A stretch of 64,000 bases of DNA from Mesorhabditis belari (GCA_958450365.1 CAUEEP010000871.1:310001-374000), one strand, 5' to 3'. Shown: positions 21,300 through 33,965, numbered from the stretch's first letter. The notes: generated by a model not told the origin, from the letters alone. Numbers and translations: made by a program.

Positions 21300-21365
21300 G
21301 AAATCATTTGCTGTCACAATTTGTGCGAGTGAAGCCACAAAGAAGGAAATGAATTCTTTCTTCAT
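21300..21365 (-). pseudogene. Secreted-family first exon, copy D (orphan)
   Basis: It reads MKKEFISFFVASLAQIVTAN and then runs directly into mariner sequence. The upstream flank (21366-21660) is the shared family 5' region. Only the signal-peptide exon survives. Confidence 0.75.
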
Positions 21366-21379
21366 TTACAAGCAACTGA

Positions 21380-23340
21380 AAAGCAACTTTTATTTAAAAT
21401 TAAAAATTAAAAGCAAACATGTGAATTGTAAAAAGAGAAAGTTTAGTATAAAAACGAGATGTTGTTCAAATAAATACTAAAAAATTTGATGAAGTCATCA
21501 AATGAAATTTCAAAGTCTATGTTGTGACAATGATTCGATTCAAAAAGAAATTTTTCTGCTAGAATCATACATTTTTCTTCTTTTTTTTCCTAATATTTAG
21601 CCTAATAAATATTTAGCTCAAAATAATTTAATGAGAAAATGAGAAGAAAGATTTTAGCGCTTTTACGACAAACAGCAGTACAAACTGTGCCTGAGTGCGA
21701 TATTTTTGTTTTAAAAATAAATACTTTATTCAAAAATAAGATCAAACACCTAAATTTTGAGCTAAACTTTTCAATTAAGCAGTTACCTAAGCGGGCTAAC
21801 ACAAAGGTTTGCGTTTCCAACCTGATAAAGGTCCTTTCAAATCATGAAGTTGAAAAAAAGTTCTCGGAAAAAATTTGGCTGGAATTTCTTAAAAACGAAT
21901 CCACGAATGCTTGGCGCATACTTTATAGTTACTTCAGTACATTAAACAAAGTGATATTGGATTGGAAAAAAAGTTCTCGGAAAAAGTTTGCACGGTGATT
22001 TCTCAAGAACCAGGCCATCAATTCTTCCCAGATTTTTTGATAAACTCGACTCTATTTCAAAAGGTTTTTGAACAAAAAAATCATAGTGGGCTTCAGGTAA
22101 TAAATAAGAAACTTCTTCAGCTGACGTGATTGAGTCACTTTCTGAGTGACCAGCCTTTAGACAAGTTTTTAATGGATCACATTTGCAAAATGTTTAACAG
22201 AATTTTGATCGATGGAGAAATCCCTAAATTTTGATCGATGGAGATAAAGGTCCGTTCCAAATTATTAGATTGGAAAGAAAGTTCTCGAAAAATTTCCAGA
22301 ATTCGACAACAAGAAGCGAAAAAGCCGAAAAGCCGTATTTTGACTTCGGATCTCGAGAGATTTGTTGAATAAACGGAAAAAAATGATGGTTTCAATTTTA
22401 CCAAATAAATAGAGACTAAAATTTTGCATACTCGTAAAATTGGTATTGATATTTTATTGTTACTGATCAATGTAATGATGATCTTGATCGATTTTATTGA
22501 TATTGATCAATGTTATTGATATTGATATCAATGTAATGATTACCGTATTATAAGTCTATTATGATTGAAACACAAACTTATTGAAGGTGACTGGAATTTC
22601 TACAACGAAAGAACCTCTCCTAGAACTAACCGTGGGATTAACTTTGAACCAATTTCGAAAAAGAGGGATAGGTTGCCCGTCCTTTACAATCTTGAAAGAT
22701 TCTATTAAATCCGTGACTATTAAATCATGATATAAACTTGAATTTTTGGTCTCTTGGAAAATCAAATCAATCGTTGAATCGAGTGCCTTGTTTCTCCTAT
22801 TGATTTTTCAAAGTTTTCTTGTTTGATTTCGATCTTTCCGAGTTGTATTTTATTACCATTTGCACACTATGGTAAGATGAAACCTATTTTGGTTGGAAAG
22901 AAATTTCTCGGAAAATGTTTGCACGGTGATTTCTCAAAGACCAAGCCATAAATTCTTCCCAGATTTTTTGATTAACTTGCCTATATTTCAAAAAATTTTT
23001 GATAAAAAATCACAGTGGGTTTCAGGTAAAAAATACGAGATTTCTTCAGCTGAAGTGCCTTGGTCACCTTTTTGAGTGACCAGCCTTTAGACAAATTTTA
23101 ATGGGTTAATGGATAGGTAGTGCATTCCATAAAAAACCTAAAATAAAGTATTTAAGACAGGGAAACTTTGTGATTAAGGCCAATTTGATCAAATGCTTTC
23201 ACTTTTCAGAATCACCTATTTTAGAATGGAATCAATGAACAAAATAAGAACCGAATTTAGAGAAATAGGAACCGAATCTAGAGAAATGATGAACCGAATT
23301 TAGAGAAATAGGAACCAGTCGGTAAAACGGAGGACTTTGT
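21380..23340. other. Family 5' flank, R3 repeats and AT-rich DNA
   Basis: 21380-21990 matches 41260-41830 (family upstream DNA). R3 MITE copies lie at 21955-22175 and 22887-23100. An ATTGATATTGATCAATG simple repeat lies at 22480-22545. A GAACCGAATTTAGAGAAATA repeat lies at 23245-23320. No supported gene. Confidence 0.65.
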
Positions 23341-23421
23341 TTTAAGGTCGCATTTCTTTTTTTTTTCTGTTTTCTTGCCTTACTTGGAATCTTTTTCATG
23401 AGTTCATTTATGGAAACGACA

Positions 23422-23690
23422 TCAAGCAGCTAAATGCGCAACACAAACATCTCCACATCCAAAAACTCCACATGGCCGACTCCACGTCTTCACCTCAGAA
23501 ATCATCCAATCACCAGATGCTCCATAGAGATAAGTGCACGTTTTGTGACTTGCTCCTTTTTGAAAAACAGCCATAATGTCGACACGTCCTTCCCATTTAT
23601 CACCATAAGTCGCTGCACGCTCTGCTAACGATTGGATCCCGTCGTGACGTGGTGTCGATTTCCAAGGGCGTTGAAAGTAACGACTAAAAT
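23422..23690 (-). CDS. Secreted-family terminal exon copy
   Basis: It reads RYFQRPWKSTPRHDGIQSLA, AATYGDKWEGRVDIMAVFQK, TCTYLYGASGDWMISEVKTW and GCGDVCVAHLAA-stop. It is open throughout. It is flanked upstream by an FB element at 23745. Confidence 0.5.
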
Positions 23691-23744
23691 GAAGTATTAT
23701 CTCAATTCTGACTCTAACTAGTGATTGACAGCGCTTTAAGGCAA

Positions 23745-24460
23745 AGAAATTTAAAGAAGTTTGGTTGGGGGGCCACCTATATTTTTGATTTTCCAATTTT
23801 CTAGAGGCAATGGAGGGCGCAGAGCACGAATTTGACATTTTTAGCATAAGATAATAAACTAATAAACGGAAATTTTTAGCATTTCAACTGAAAAACCAAC
23901 ATTTCGACACGTTGAAAATTACGCTTCTAGGCGCTATTCAGGTTGGGAAGGGGGCACTTTTTTGTTTTCAAAACCGCTTTTTCTCGGGTGGCTTTATGCG
24001 TAGATTCCGAAAAACACAACAAGAGCTTGGGAAAATGAGTTTAATTTCAGTTTTGGGGCTTCAAAGTACATAATTTAACCTACTGATTACGTTTCGGCTC
24101 AAATTCGGCGAAATAAAACTTTTTTTTTCAGGTTTGGACCATTTGGTCCCCCACATGAGTCAAAATCTCAAAAAATATTTTTTCAATTTGTTTTGCCTCT
24201 CTACCAGTCAATTTAGGTTAAAAAATTAGCATTTAGTGGTTAAAAGTGGTTTTGGGTCTAGGTTTGACCTTGAGAAGTGCCCCAATAGTCGACAGCTTGC
24301 GTACACAAATTTAAAGTTGCACTTAAAGTGCAAAAAAGTGTAGTTTTCAACGTGTCGAAATGCTGGCTCTGCGATAGAGAACCTATTCTAAAACTGTCAA
24401 ATTCGTGCTCAGGGCCCTCGATTACCCCAAGAAAAAAGGAAAAAAAAATCAAAAACTACC
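23745..24460. mobile_element. FB foldback element
   Basis: It begins TTTGGTTGGGGGGCCACCTA and carries the family interior (GTTTTGCCTCTCTACCAGTC, GTGCTCAGGGCCCTCGATTA). It ends at AAAAAATCAAAAACT with the last terminal bases altered. Confidence 0.75.
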
Positions 24461-24625
24461 GGAACCATTACAAAAAAAAATTGTGTGTAGAATAAACAAA
24501 TGTGTTTCTATGAATTCTTTTTGTTTTTCTTCACTTCAATCAAAGTTTGGCTCCTTTTTGATCGTTTACATAATTTTGATTTCAACGAATGATTTGTGTT
24601 TTACAGGTAGCAGGCGTCACAAAAC

Positions 24626-24651
24626 AATTATTATTCTTATTATTATTATTC

Positions 24652-24687
<36 letters not shown>

Positions 24688-24745
24688 TTATTATTATTAT
24701 TATTATTCTTATTATTATTCTTATTATTATTATTATTATTATTAC
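24626..24745. repeat. ATT/CTT trinucleotide microsatellite
   Basis: About 120 bp of (ATT)n with interspersed CTT, abutting the apparent GTAATAATA splice donor of the adjacent minus-strand exon. The Ile- and Leu-rich frames on both strands are artefacts of the repeat. Confidence 0.97.
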
Positions 24746-27700
24746 CTTTCTGTCAGTTTCGCGGAAATCCCTCGTCGCGTTCTCCTTTTTCTCGTGCTCT
24801 CTTTGCAAGAATTCAACGTCGAGATCGACTTGATCTTGCGTTTCGCGGAAATGTCGAAGATCGCACTAAATGAAAAATCTATATTCTTTCTGCTTTAGCG
24901 GTGTCAAAGAAATTAGTTTCATTTTGGTCAATTTAATATCTCGGAAACTCACCGCCATTTGATAAACATGAACGTAAAGGTCTCGGAAATGCTCATACGC
25001 TTGGAAATCAAATTTGTCGTCTCTTCTTTTTTCATATTGCAAAAGTTCTTTGAGATTTCTCTCGTAATAGTATCTCATTTCCTGAAAAAAAAAACAAATT
25101 TTAATCAAAATCTTTCAGCAAAACCTCTGGAATCGAGACGATTTTGTGGTGATCGTAGAGATCTTGAAATCTTTTCCAATAGATTTTGTTGGTGTTGAAC
25201 TTCAAGTACTCCAATTTCTGAGCCATTCTCAGATTGACTGGCACGAGGACTTTCTGAAAAAATTGGTTGTAAGTAGAAATGGGACTTTTTTATCAAGCAA
25301 AAAAGTGACTGTTTCAATTTGAGGGGCTACGTTCAAATAATTTCTGTCACTAGTATATCATTTTCAAATAAACTACGATTCTAAGCCGTGTCCCGTTTCT
25401 AGCGTAATCTTGTCTTCAATTTTTATCCAGTACATCCACTTTTCGTATCTTTCAATATCCTTTTTGAATATTTATAGAATCAGAGTCGATAGATTGAAGT
25501 GAATGAGAAGAGTTGTGTTTCAACTTTACCCAAGTTTATTTTGGCTTTTGAAATTTTTAGCCAAGCTTATTTCTGCTTACATCCACAAAGTTTCTATTCA
25601 CTCATTTTCTTTTCTTTTAACCCGTTTTCTAAAATGTGTTCCCTTTCTCTTTCTACCGTAATCTTGAGCAAGTAGCAAAAACTCGATCGCTCGATCGCTC
25701 GATCGATTTGAATAGTTATAACTGCATAAGGTCTTCAGTCAAATGCTGTAATGTTAAATTTTATTCCTTTGCATTATGTTAACACTTGCGAGTTGAATTT
25801 TCCGCTTTTTGTTACTTCTGGCAAAAGTATATAATCCTGAATTTGATTTTTTGAATTGGCAATCACGTTTGCCCATGTAATTTTTTCAAGAGCTTTTCAT
25901 TTTGCGATTACTTCGTTGCAATCGGGTTATTTACCAATCGACTTGATCAGCACAGGGTTTTTTTTAAATTCTTTTGTTTGATTAACAGCTAGTTTTTAAT
26001 AATAAAGTTAATTTTAATTTGTTTTTAGACCGAAGTTTTTGCTTGCAAAGCGTTGTCAGCCCAAAAATTTGAATGCCGATTTCCACCATTAGATTCCGGG
26101 ACTAAAAACAACGCAAGCCAAATAAAGAAAGGGAGCCAAGGCTTCTGTTGCTAAAAATATGTCTCGAAAACATCCATTCTCTCTACTTTAATTTGATATC
26201 TAAGCGCGCAGAAACTAACGTACTGGTGCTGAAATCTGAATGTTTCTTTAAGAGGGGAGCTTCTATTAGAGTATTTACAATAACTATTCAAAATCGAGTT
26301 TTACTCCTTGCCGTAATCTTGTCTCCAATTTTTATCCAATCTATTCACTTTTTATCTGACTCCGTGTGGGTTCACAAAGAATCTCGCGAAAGATGCGAAA
26401 AGTGGATAAATTGGAAAAATTGGGGACAAGATTACGGCAAAAAGGAGTCACCTTTTAGAAAACGGATTAAAAAAGGGAAAACCCACTTTAATGACTATTG
26501 GTTTGAAAGTTTTGCTAGACATTCAAGAATTTTTATAGTAACAATATTAAGCTATAGTTCATATTGAAACTTTAGCCTTTTTTCTCCTTTGTTTTCATAA
26601 GAAATTCACCACAAGCCCCAAAGTCACTTGTTTCAAGGAATTCAGATCATTTTCAAAATCCTAACAATAAAAAAATCCCAAAGTTCGACCCGCCTCAATG
26701 AATTTCCTCTCGTGCTCCAAATGTGCCTGATTTTCGATGAAATTCTTGAGATCGGTGTTTTGAAACGAAAGCTGCTCGTTGATATCTCTAAACTTCTTTT
26801 AGTCATTCAATTTCCCAAATTCTCCCAAACTTGAAATTTGTCTCCATCGTTTTCTGGAGCAAATGGATCGATCGCCCGAGATATGGGCCCAACTCGTTGT
26901 CGTTGAAATATTGCGCTGAAACAAAGTGCTTAATAAAGTTTAATCTAATAACTGTTTAATCTCTTTTGGCTTGTACTAATGACGATTATTTTTTTGTGTT
27001 AACTCAAGCTTTTCAAGATTTTCTTATTCATTTCGCAGAAAGTTTTCAAGATATTTTGTGTAACTGTTGATATATTAGCGATTTTAGAATGGATGTATTC
27101 TAAAATGTTTTTAAGGTCAAACCAATTTCTGACTAAATCAATCAAGTTTATTGCCCTGTTTTTCAAATTATTTCGTCCTTGTTCAATTGTTTTTGTTTTT
27201 TTTGTTCTTGTTCTAAATTCTCGTTGTAAGTTCTTGTTCTAATTGTTCTAAATTATTCACTTCTTGGCAAATATTCCTTTTGGCAAATATTCCTTTGGCA
27301 CCTTAGAAGAACAATGTTTCAACTTTGGGAAACTTAAGCCAAGCCATTTCTCAGCAATTCTTGTGTGTGTGTGTTGTGTTTAAACCAATAGATTTTTCAA
27401 AACTAAAGTGCTTAACACATTTACGACGATCTGGCCCACATACTAATGACGATTATTTTTTTTGTGTTAACTCAAGCTTTTCAAGATTTTCTTATTCATT
27501 TCGCAGAAAGTTCTTGGTAACTTCTCGTACTAGTTTTCAAGAGAAGATTCAAAGCTATCGAATGAGTATAAAAGTTTAGTTTATCTTTGAATATTCACTA
27601 AATTTTCCGGTAAAAGTGTTAGCGACTACGCGAGTGTACGCTCAAAAATGCCGCGAATGTGCTAAAAACACTTTTTTCTAGTATGCTTCAACTTCGCAAA

Positions 27701-30700
27701 GCTTACACCATTCCATTTTCACCAATCAACCCCGACAAAGTCATTAACTTCTTTCAAAACTAATGAATTTTTAAATAAGCAGCTATGTAGCATTTTAAAT
27801 TGTTAAATTTGTAAGAAAGTAATTCACAAAGCACAAAAGTTTTTTGACTCAACATTTCCCCATCAACTCACTCGCCAAGTGTTCGGTCAATTTCTTCTCG
27901 AAAAGTCTCTCCATTTCAGTCATCAGCTCCAAATTCTCTGCTGTGCTCGTATCTTTCCAGAAATTTGTCTATAAAGTTGTTATTTAAAAATTTGTTAGTT
28001 TTTCTACCAAGCTGAATTCGGATCCGCTTTGAGAAACATCGAATTGAGATTCGAACTGAAAAATTCATCATAAATTAATTACAAATTTTCATTCATAAAA
28101 GTAGTGAAGTAGATTGAAACTCATTTTTGAAAAACTTTTTAAATTTAAAGCATTTACTTGTTATTTACTTTTAACAGGTGGCTTTAAAATTTCTAGTATA
28201 TTCTGTACCATTTGAGACGGCTTTAAAATTCATACTTAGCAACTTTACGAGCCATTTTTTGAAAAGAACTTTACTGCTAAAAGCCTTTTAGAGCTTTTGG
28301 ATCTTTTGGATCTTTTCCAATTTTTGAAAAACCTGTGTTCGAAGCTTTTGCAGCACTCCAGGCTCTTTGTCGTACTTGGCTTCGATGTTTTGCATCGTTG
28401 TATCGAAACAGACATCAAATGTCTACATTGTGAATGATTGACTTGAGAATTAGCCAATAATAAATTTGGATTCTATATTCATAAATCTCAAATTTTTGAC
28501 TCAAAAGCTAGGAAGATTGTATCAAAAAATGTGACTTTGTAAAGATTCTTCCGAAAATCGTCGGTGGTCGCTTTCGAGAAGTTCATCTCGTTTCCCAGCA
28601 GCTCAAGACCGGCCATCACCTTGAGAGAATGAAAGTGAGAATGGGATATTGTAAAATAAAGGATATTATATAGTATTAGAATAGAATTATCGGATAATTT
28701 AAAAGAGGATAATCGGCTATTCGGTTTAAACAGTCAAGTTCGAGTTTTCAAAATTCAAAATTGAGGTTTCAAGTTTGGCTATTTTCAAACAAAAGCGTTT
28801 ACTCAATCGTTCTCATGATTTCTTTTTTCGTTTACTATTTGAAATACAAATACCGTATTTTCTCTAATAGTAGTGCACCCGGGCGAGCCGAGTTGGTGAC
28901 TATTTTACGGTTTCCAAGCTTTTGCAGAAGCTCAACGCTCTAATCCCCCACCAGATCTCATCGTCAGCTACATTTTCCCACCCCACATCGTTAGGTTCTG
29001 ATAAGCGGTTCTCGAGATTTTGAGCAATTTAGGCAACGCTCTGGGTGCACTACTATCAGAGAAAATACGGTAACTTGAAATACAAATAACTTGGAGCAAT
29101 TTCTAAAAGATAGAAAATATTTGACAAAAAAAGAATCTTCTCATCACCAACTTTTCCTTGAAACGTTTCGATAAGCATTTTGTTCGCCGAAACGCCGTTG
29201 AGAACCGAGGTCAACTTTTCGCTCCATTCAATGGAAAGACTCTGAAAGTTTTTACAAAATGATCTATCTATTTGAAAAGTGTGTAAACACAACCCTTCTG
29301 GTGCACTTGATTTTTCATTTTCTTACAAGCAAAATGAATTGAGTGCCCCAGAAAGAAAGTTTAGAGGTTTTAGAGTTCAAAGTAAACACTTAAAAAACAA
29401 TGCATTAGTGATTTTTAGCTAAAGAAAAAAGCTCTTTATTTTGAAACCATTTTCATTTTTTTCATTGAGAAATCAATTTACAATTTGCTACAAACGAAAA
29501 GCTTCTTTCAAAAGAAACAACTCTTTGTGTAAAGATCACTAGTAAATGTTCTGTGCTTTGCAAACACAACCTTTCTGGCGCATCGATTTTTCACTTTCTT
29601 TTTTCCAGCAACGATTCATTTCGTAAAAGAATTTGAAGAATTAAGTACACCAAAAAGTGTGTGTTGACCAAGTTTTCAGCACAAAGCACACAAACTATAG
29701 CTGACCTCAAATTTCGATGTAATAGCCCTTCCCAAATCGATAATCAGACTATCATGCGAGGTCCCGTCACCCAAAATTTCAATTCTGAATTGGAAAATTT
29801 TTAGAAAATTTTAGAAAAATCATTTTTCTACCCAGAAATATTGTTCGCCAATTGAATCGTCAACCGGCCATTTTGGTAGAGAGCTTCGGCGAGTTTTCTG
29901 TAAAATTTTCTTTCAATTCCAGAGTGACTCATTGAATACCTTTGATTTTGTTATAATTTTATTAGAAAAATTGGCTCTTTCGTAGTTTCTGGGTATTTTG
30001 AACGGGTCGTCACGCTTTGAAGGCCCGTAACTTTGTCCAGAGACAATATTTTTACTAACTTTTTATATTATTGTACAGAGGACATTTCAAGCTTTCAAAT
30101 GATACCAAATAGAGCTTGATTGGATAATTGAGTCGGCGAAAATCAGAGCCAACTCCGAAAATGAGCCCTATCCAACTCCAGTGTCGTGTCGCCTTGTCTG
30201 CATAGGAATGAAAAATCCAATCTGGCTCTTTTCTGTATTATTTGAAAGCTTGAGATGTCCTCTGTACAATGATATAAAAAGTTAGTAAAAATATTCTCTC
30301 TGGACAAAGTTATGGGCCTTCAAAGTGTGACGATCCATTCAAAATACCCAAAAATTACGAAAGAGCCTAAAAGTTTTTCTCCGATTTCTAACCGGTTCGC
30401 GTCTTTCGCAAAAGAGACAGGCAATTTTTCAATGGTTCCATTTTGAAGCATACTGCCGATGCTTGATCTGAAATTTCTCATTTCTGAAAGGTTAAAGCTC
30501 ATTTTCAAACCCAAGTTTCAAGTTTGCTAAAAGGAAAATGGAGTTCTAGAATTCCATGGTTTTTTTTCCAAAAACTTACGTAAGCTTTTGTTTCAAAACC
30601 GAATCCAACGTGCGTTTCATTAGCCAATTATTCCGTAATCCGGTGAGTGTCGCGTTCAAATCCTCCCTGGAAAATCGGTGCTTAGATAGTGCGCCATAAA

Positions 30701-32289
30701 AAGTGTGTTTACATTTTCTCAAGCCCAAAGTACATAGCCTCACCTCAAATCCTGATTCAATCGATTCAGCTTCGGATTTGTGCGAATCGCTGGCTCGGCA
30801 AGCTGTGAAGCAATCTAGAATTGAAAAACTAATACTTGCAAATTTTTTTTCTAACAAGTACACTTATTTTTTTGAACCTGTATTTTTTTCTCGGCTGTCA
30901 CATTTTTCGAGAGCATCACCCCGACTGTGGTTTGAGCCTGAATTTAAGCAAATGAAAGCAAAAATTCGAAGAAAGCAAATGAAAGCAACAAAAACTCTAA
31001 GAAAATTTAATGCTTATCGGTTATATCCCAAAAAAAACTCGTCAAAATCCTTCAGCAAAAAATCGGTTATATTCTCGCAAAATTTGTGTTTTGACTCAAT
31101 TTGCATTTGTTTTTGACTCAAAAAAAACCCAAGCAAAGAAGAATCTACAGGCAGCAAATCTCAATTTTGCTAAATTTAGCGCTTAGCATTTAGCATTAAG
31201 AAAAATTTCTAAGTGCTCAATTGATAAATCGATTTTGCAAAATGCTTCTTCTAAACTGAATATTTTGATGCCGCTACATAAAGCCAACATATTGAATGCC
31301 AAAATGCTAGATGAAAAATGGAAATTACGGTCGACTCTCTCTATAACGGGATGAAAGGGACTAAAAATTTTTTCCATTATATAAAGCTTGGCGTCGGGAC
31401 CAAAATTCCATTTCGTTATATAGAGCTTTCCGCTATATCTAGTCTTACTGTACTATTTTTTGGTTTTCTTTCTTTTTTGTGAAAGTATTCTAGCAACATT
31501 TTATATGCGGCTATGATTGTCTGATTCGCTTCTATTTGATGATTATCTGATTCGCCCCCTGAATAAAGCATATATATAGAATTCTTTTATAGAGAGAGTT
31601 GATTGTAGTTTGGTGAACTCGCGTCTGGGATCCTCGAGCAAATTTCCGTTTTCTACCCACTCCTGACTGTGATTATTGTTTGTTTTTTTTGGGAAAATGC
31701 AAAATTTTGTGGGAATATAACCGATATACCGAAAATTCTCACCTTGTTGTCATCGAAGAAATCGTAGACTTTCTTGCCCAATTCGGCTAACTGAAAACGA
31801 AAATTTAAACTATTTAACGATTTGAAACGAACTTTTTGTTTTGTTAGTCTTACGAATTTGAAGATATTTAGTCAAATCTCTAGACCTCTAGAAATTTGAT
31901 TTCGAATCGAATATTTGAAGAATTGAATTTAGCTCATTCTTTTAGTAAAACTGAATCCTGAGAAACTGAGACTTTGCTTCAACTTTTAACTATTTAAATT
32001 GAACTAAATTCACCCAAACTAGCTCTTTTCCCCAATCGAATTTATCATATTCAATTCGAAGGAAGGTCTAGTTTAAGATTTCAAAGTTCTAAACGATTTA
32101 AATGGGATTTAAAATGGTGATGGTAATGGGAGAATTCTTAAAACTAAACAAATTTCTACGAATTCAAAGCTTTCGAATATTTTTTGCTATTTGGACAAGC
32201 CTCATTCAACGCCGAGATCGAGTTAAGGAAACCATTAGCCGATTTGGTGAAGAAGAAAATGAATAAGAATAGAGGAATTGATAGATTCA
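24746..32289 (-). CDS. Secreted alpha-helical multi-exon protein (unrecognised)
   Basis: The proposed start at 32289 gives MNLSIPLFLFIFFFTKSANG, a clear signal peptide. Exon-like minus-strand segments with AG/GT edges then appear in one direction: LAELGKKVYDFFDDNK (~31790), AQTTVGVMLSKNVTAEKKIQ (~30940), IASQLAEPAIRTNPKLNRLN (~30820), REDLNATLTGLRNNWLMKRT (~30665), GSMLQNGTIEKLPVSFAKDA (~30470), KLAEALYQNGRLTIQLANN (~29895), ILGDGTSHDSLIIDLGRAIT (~29780), LSIEWSEKLTSVLNGVSANK (~29240), GLELLGNEMNFSKATTDDF (~28610), FDTTMQNIEAKYDKEPGVLQ (~28420), ENLELMTEMERLFEKKLTEH (~27950), NDNELGPYLGRSIHLL (~26910), QLSFQNTDLKNFIENQAHLE (~26780), VNLRMAQKLEYLKFNTNKIY (~25240), ERNLKELLQYEKRRDDKFDF (~25080) and FLQREHEKKENATRDFRETD (~24810). 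The content is charged and helical, likely coiled coil towards the C-terminus. It may belong to a nematode-specific family of unknown function. Exact splice phases and the 3' end are not resolved. Confidence 0.5.
26303..26458. mobile_element. Palindromic MITE (TTGCCGTAATCTTG type)
   Basis: ACTCCTTGCCGTAATCTTGT and its inverted copy ACAAGATTACGGCAAAAAGG bound a 156-bp near-palindrome; pairing extends ~50 bp inward through CCAATTTTTATCC. Half-copies occur at 25400-25450. A related CTACCGTAATCTT end occurs at 25617-25670 and, inverted, at 34190-34235. Confidence 0.8.
26975..27517. repeat. Direct repeat of ~80 bp
   Basis: 26975-27055 and 27440-27517 share ACTAATGACGATTATTTTTT and TTTCAAGATTTTCTTATTCA. 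Both fall in an intron of the helical-protein gene. Confidence 0.8.
28851..29072. mobile_element. TACCGTA-type MITE
   Basis: The ends TACCGTATTTTCTCTAATAG and CAGAGAAAATACGGTA form ~30-bp inverted repeats. Compared with the two other copies it has an extra ~30-bp segment (CATCGTCAGCTACATTTTCC). TTGAAATACAAATA occurs on both flanks (28837 and 29076), as if duplicated around the insertion. Confidence 0.85.
29973..30367. mobile_element. MITE with ~145-bp inverted repeats
   Basis: 29973-30117 and 30222-30367 are imperfect inverted copies, starting GGCTCTTTCGTAGTTTCTGG and ending ATTACGAAAGAGCC. The unique loop is ~100 bp. It lies between two exon-like segments of the helical-protein gene, so in an intron. 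There is no ORF. Confidence 0.85.
31437..31585 (+). mobile_element. 5'-truncated LINE 3' end
   Basis: It matches the 3' end of the LINE at 48690-51294: TCTTACTGTACTATTTTTTG, GCGGCTATGATTGTCTGATT, and a terminal AATAAAGCATATATATA. A 17-bp piece (ATGATTATCTGATTCGC) is repeated internally. Severe 5' truncation is normal for LINE insertion. Confidence 0.85.
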
Positions 32290-33027
32290 TGACGATGCTA
32301 GCTAAATGCTAAACGATTTTGCTAAATGATAACGATGCTAAACGATGTTTCGATTTCTGAAGTTACATTAACGTAAACACCAAGAGGAAATCAATATTTA
32401 ACCAATCTAATCGCAATTGAAAATCTCAAGTTTCAAAGGGATTTAGTTCAAGATGTTCTCTGAGAAGTTAATAAGTAAAAAAACAAATTTTCAAAAAAAA
32501 CTATAAAAAAGGATGTTTTTCTATGAAGAAAATAGCAATTTAACTAAGCTTTTGTTTTTTTAAAAGTAAAAATGTTCACACAAACTTTAAGAGGCAATTT
32601 TTATGCCTGACTGATAAGAAAGTTTTCTCGGAAGCGGAGAAAAAAGACGTTTTAATTTCCTGGAATCAAAAAGCTTATGGGAAATCAAAAAAAGAATGAT
32701 TATCAGCTTTAATTTTCGACATAAAAGCAGATGTTTTTGAGCTAAAATGGTTTTTTAAAAAATTTTTCTAAAATTTTGTTAAAACTTTATCAAGTGATCA
32801 TAAACCTAACTTGGATCATAAACATTTTTGGATGAAATTTTATTTCAAATTTGAAAAGGTTAAGATAAAATGAAAAGATATAATTGTAATTTTTCCCCAC
32901 TTTTGGATGAGTAAGAAGTTTTTTTGAGAAATGTTTTTCAAATTCTTATGTCAGTTGGCTTTTTTTTACTTTACACTTTTTAGATCAAAGATCAATGTGA
33001 CTAGGAAACTATTCCAAATTGGCAACG

Positions 33028-33461
33028 AAAGAGTTTAAAGGCTTAAAAGTTTAGGAGCGAAAGAGCTTAGAAGCTTAAGAGCTTAGAAGCGAAAAAGTTT
33101 AGAAGCGAAAAAGTTTAGGAGAGAAAGAGTGTAAAAGCGAAAGAGTTGAAAGGAGTTTATCTGACTCAACTTTTCTTTCAACTTTGGCAACAACAATCAA
33201 AATCGAAAAGCAATAGTTTCTTAGCGCCTCAACGCTATAACTAATGCTCTAATCCTATTTAGTCAGAATTTGTTTCAATTACTCAACAAAATCTCTCCGC
33301 TTTCAAGAAATCTTCTTTGGGACAAAGCTCATTAGAGGATTGCTTCAGGTTAACGTCGACTTGGGATATGGGATCGAGCCCAGAACGATTCTAATTTCTA
33401 ACTCTAGTTCTAATTTCTAATTCTAATTTCTAATTCTAATTCTAATTCTAATTTCTAATTC
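33028..33461. repeat. Minisatellite and (TTCTAA)n microsatellite
   Basis: 33028-33150 holds degenerate units such as AAGCGAAAAAGTTTAG. 33400-33461 holds TTCTAATTTCTAATTCTAAT repeats. No coding signal is apparent between them. Confidence 0.8.
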
Positions 33462-33669
33462 CACGCCACCTTGAAATTCTAAAGGATACGTGTTTTTCAG
33501 TTTTACTCCATAGCATCTAGTTTTCGAGAAAAATACTGCTGAAGTTTGAGCACTTTTTTGAAAAAACGACGCCGCCGCAGTATGACACCGAATTACTTAT
33601 CCTCCAATTACTTATCAAAATCTTTTTGCTTCTCTGTTAAAACACCAAAATCAATTTTTAAGTCTTTTA

Positions 33670-33965
33670 AAGTCTCTATAAACAGTAAGAAGCTAAAGAT
33701 GGCTTCTGGAAATGGCAAAAGATGGCTCTTCAAGCCCTCTTTGAAAACCGTATTCAAAATTGTGAGCCTCAATCTTTATGGAGCTTCAAATTTCTCTCTA
33801 AATTTTTTTTCTTTATATCCAATCTTTCTAATCTAAAATTTTAACATAATTATCTATGCTTTTGCGTCGAATGATAATAAACACTTGATGGTTGGACGCG
33901 CCAGGATCCACTCATTGAAAATCGGCTGAATTTCAAACTCTGGGTTCTGCCGATTTTCAATGAAA
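33670..33965 (-). pseudogene. Secreted-family penultimate exon, split
   Basis: 33678-33716 matches 16916-16955 (minus-strand PFPEAIFSFLL). 33897-33965 matches the start of the same exon (EFEIQPIFNEW side, minus strand). The two halves are separated by ~180 bp that includes AATCTTTATGGAGCTTCAAA. The exon is therefore disrupted by an insertion. Confidence 0.7.

Noticed and set aside
24589..24873. Poly-Leu and poly-Ile reading frames resembling membrane proteins
   Set aside because: They are produced by the (ATT)n microsatellite. Only the minus-strand FLQREHEKKENATRDF exon beside it looks coding.
29290..29700. Similar sequence blocks (GTAAACACAACC..TTTTTCATTTTC and GCAAACACAACC..TTTTTCACTTTC) as a gene duplication
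   Set aside because: They are short, AT-rich and lack a shared frame. They are probably ends of a decayed repeat in an intron.
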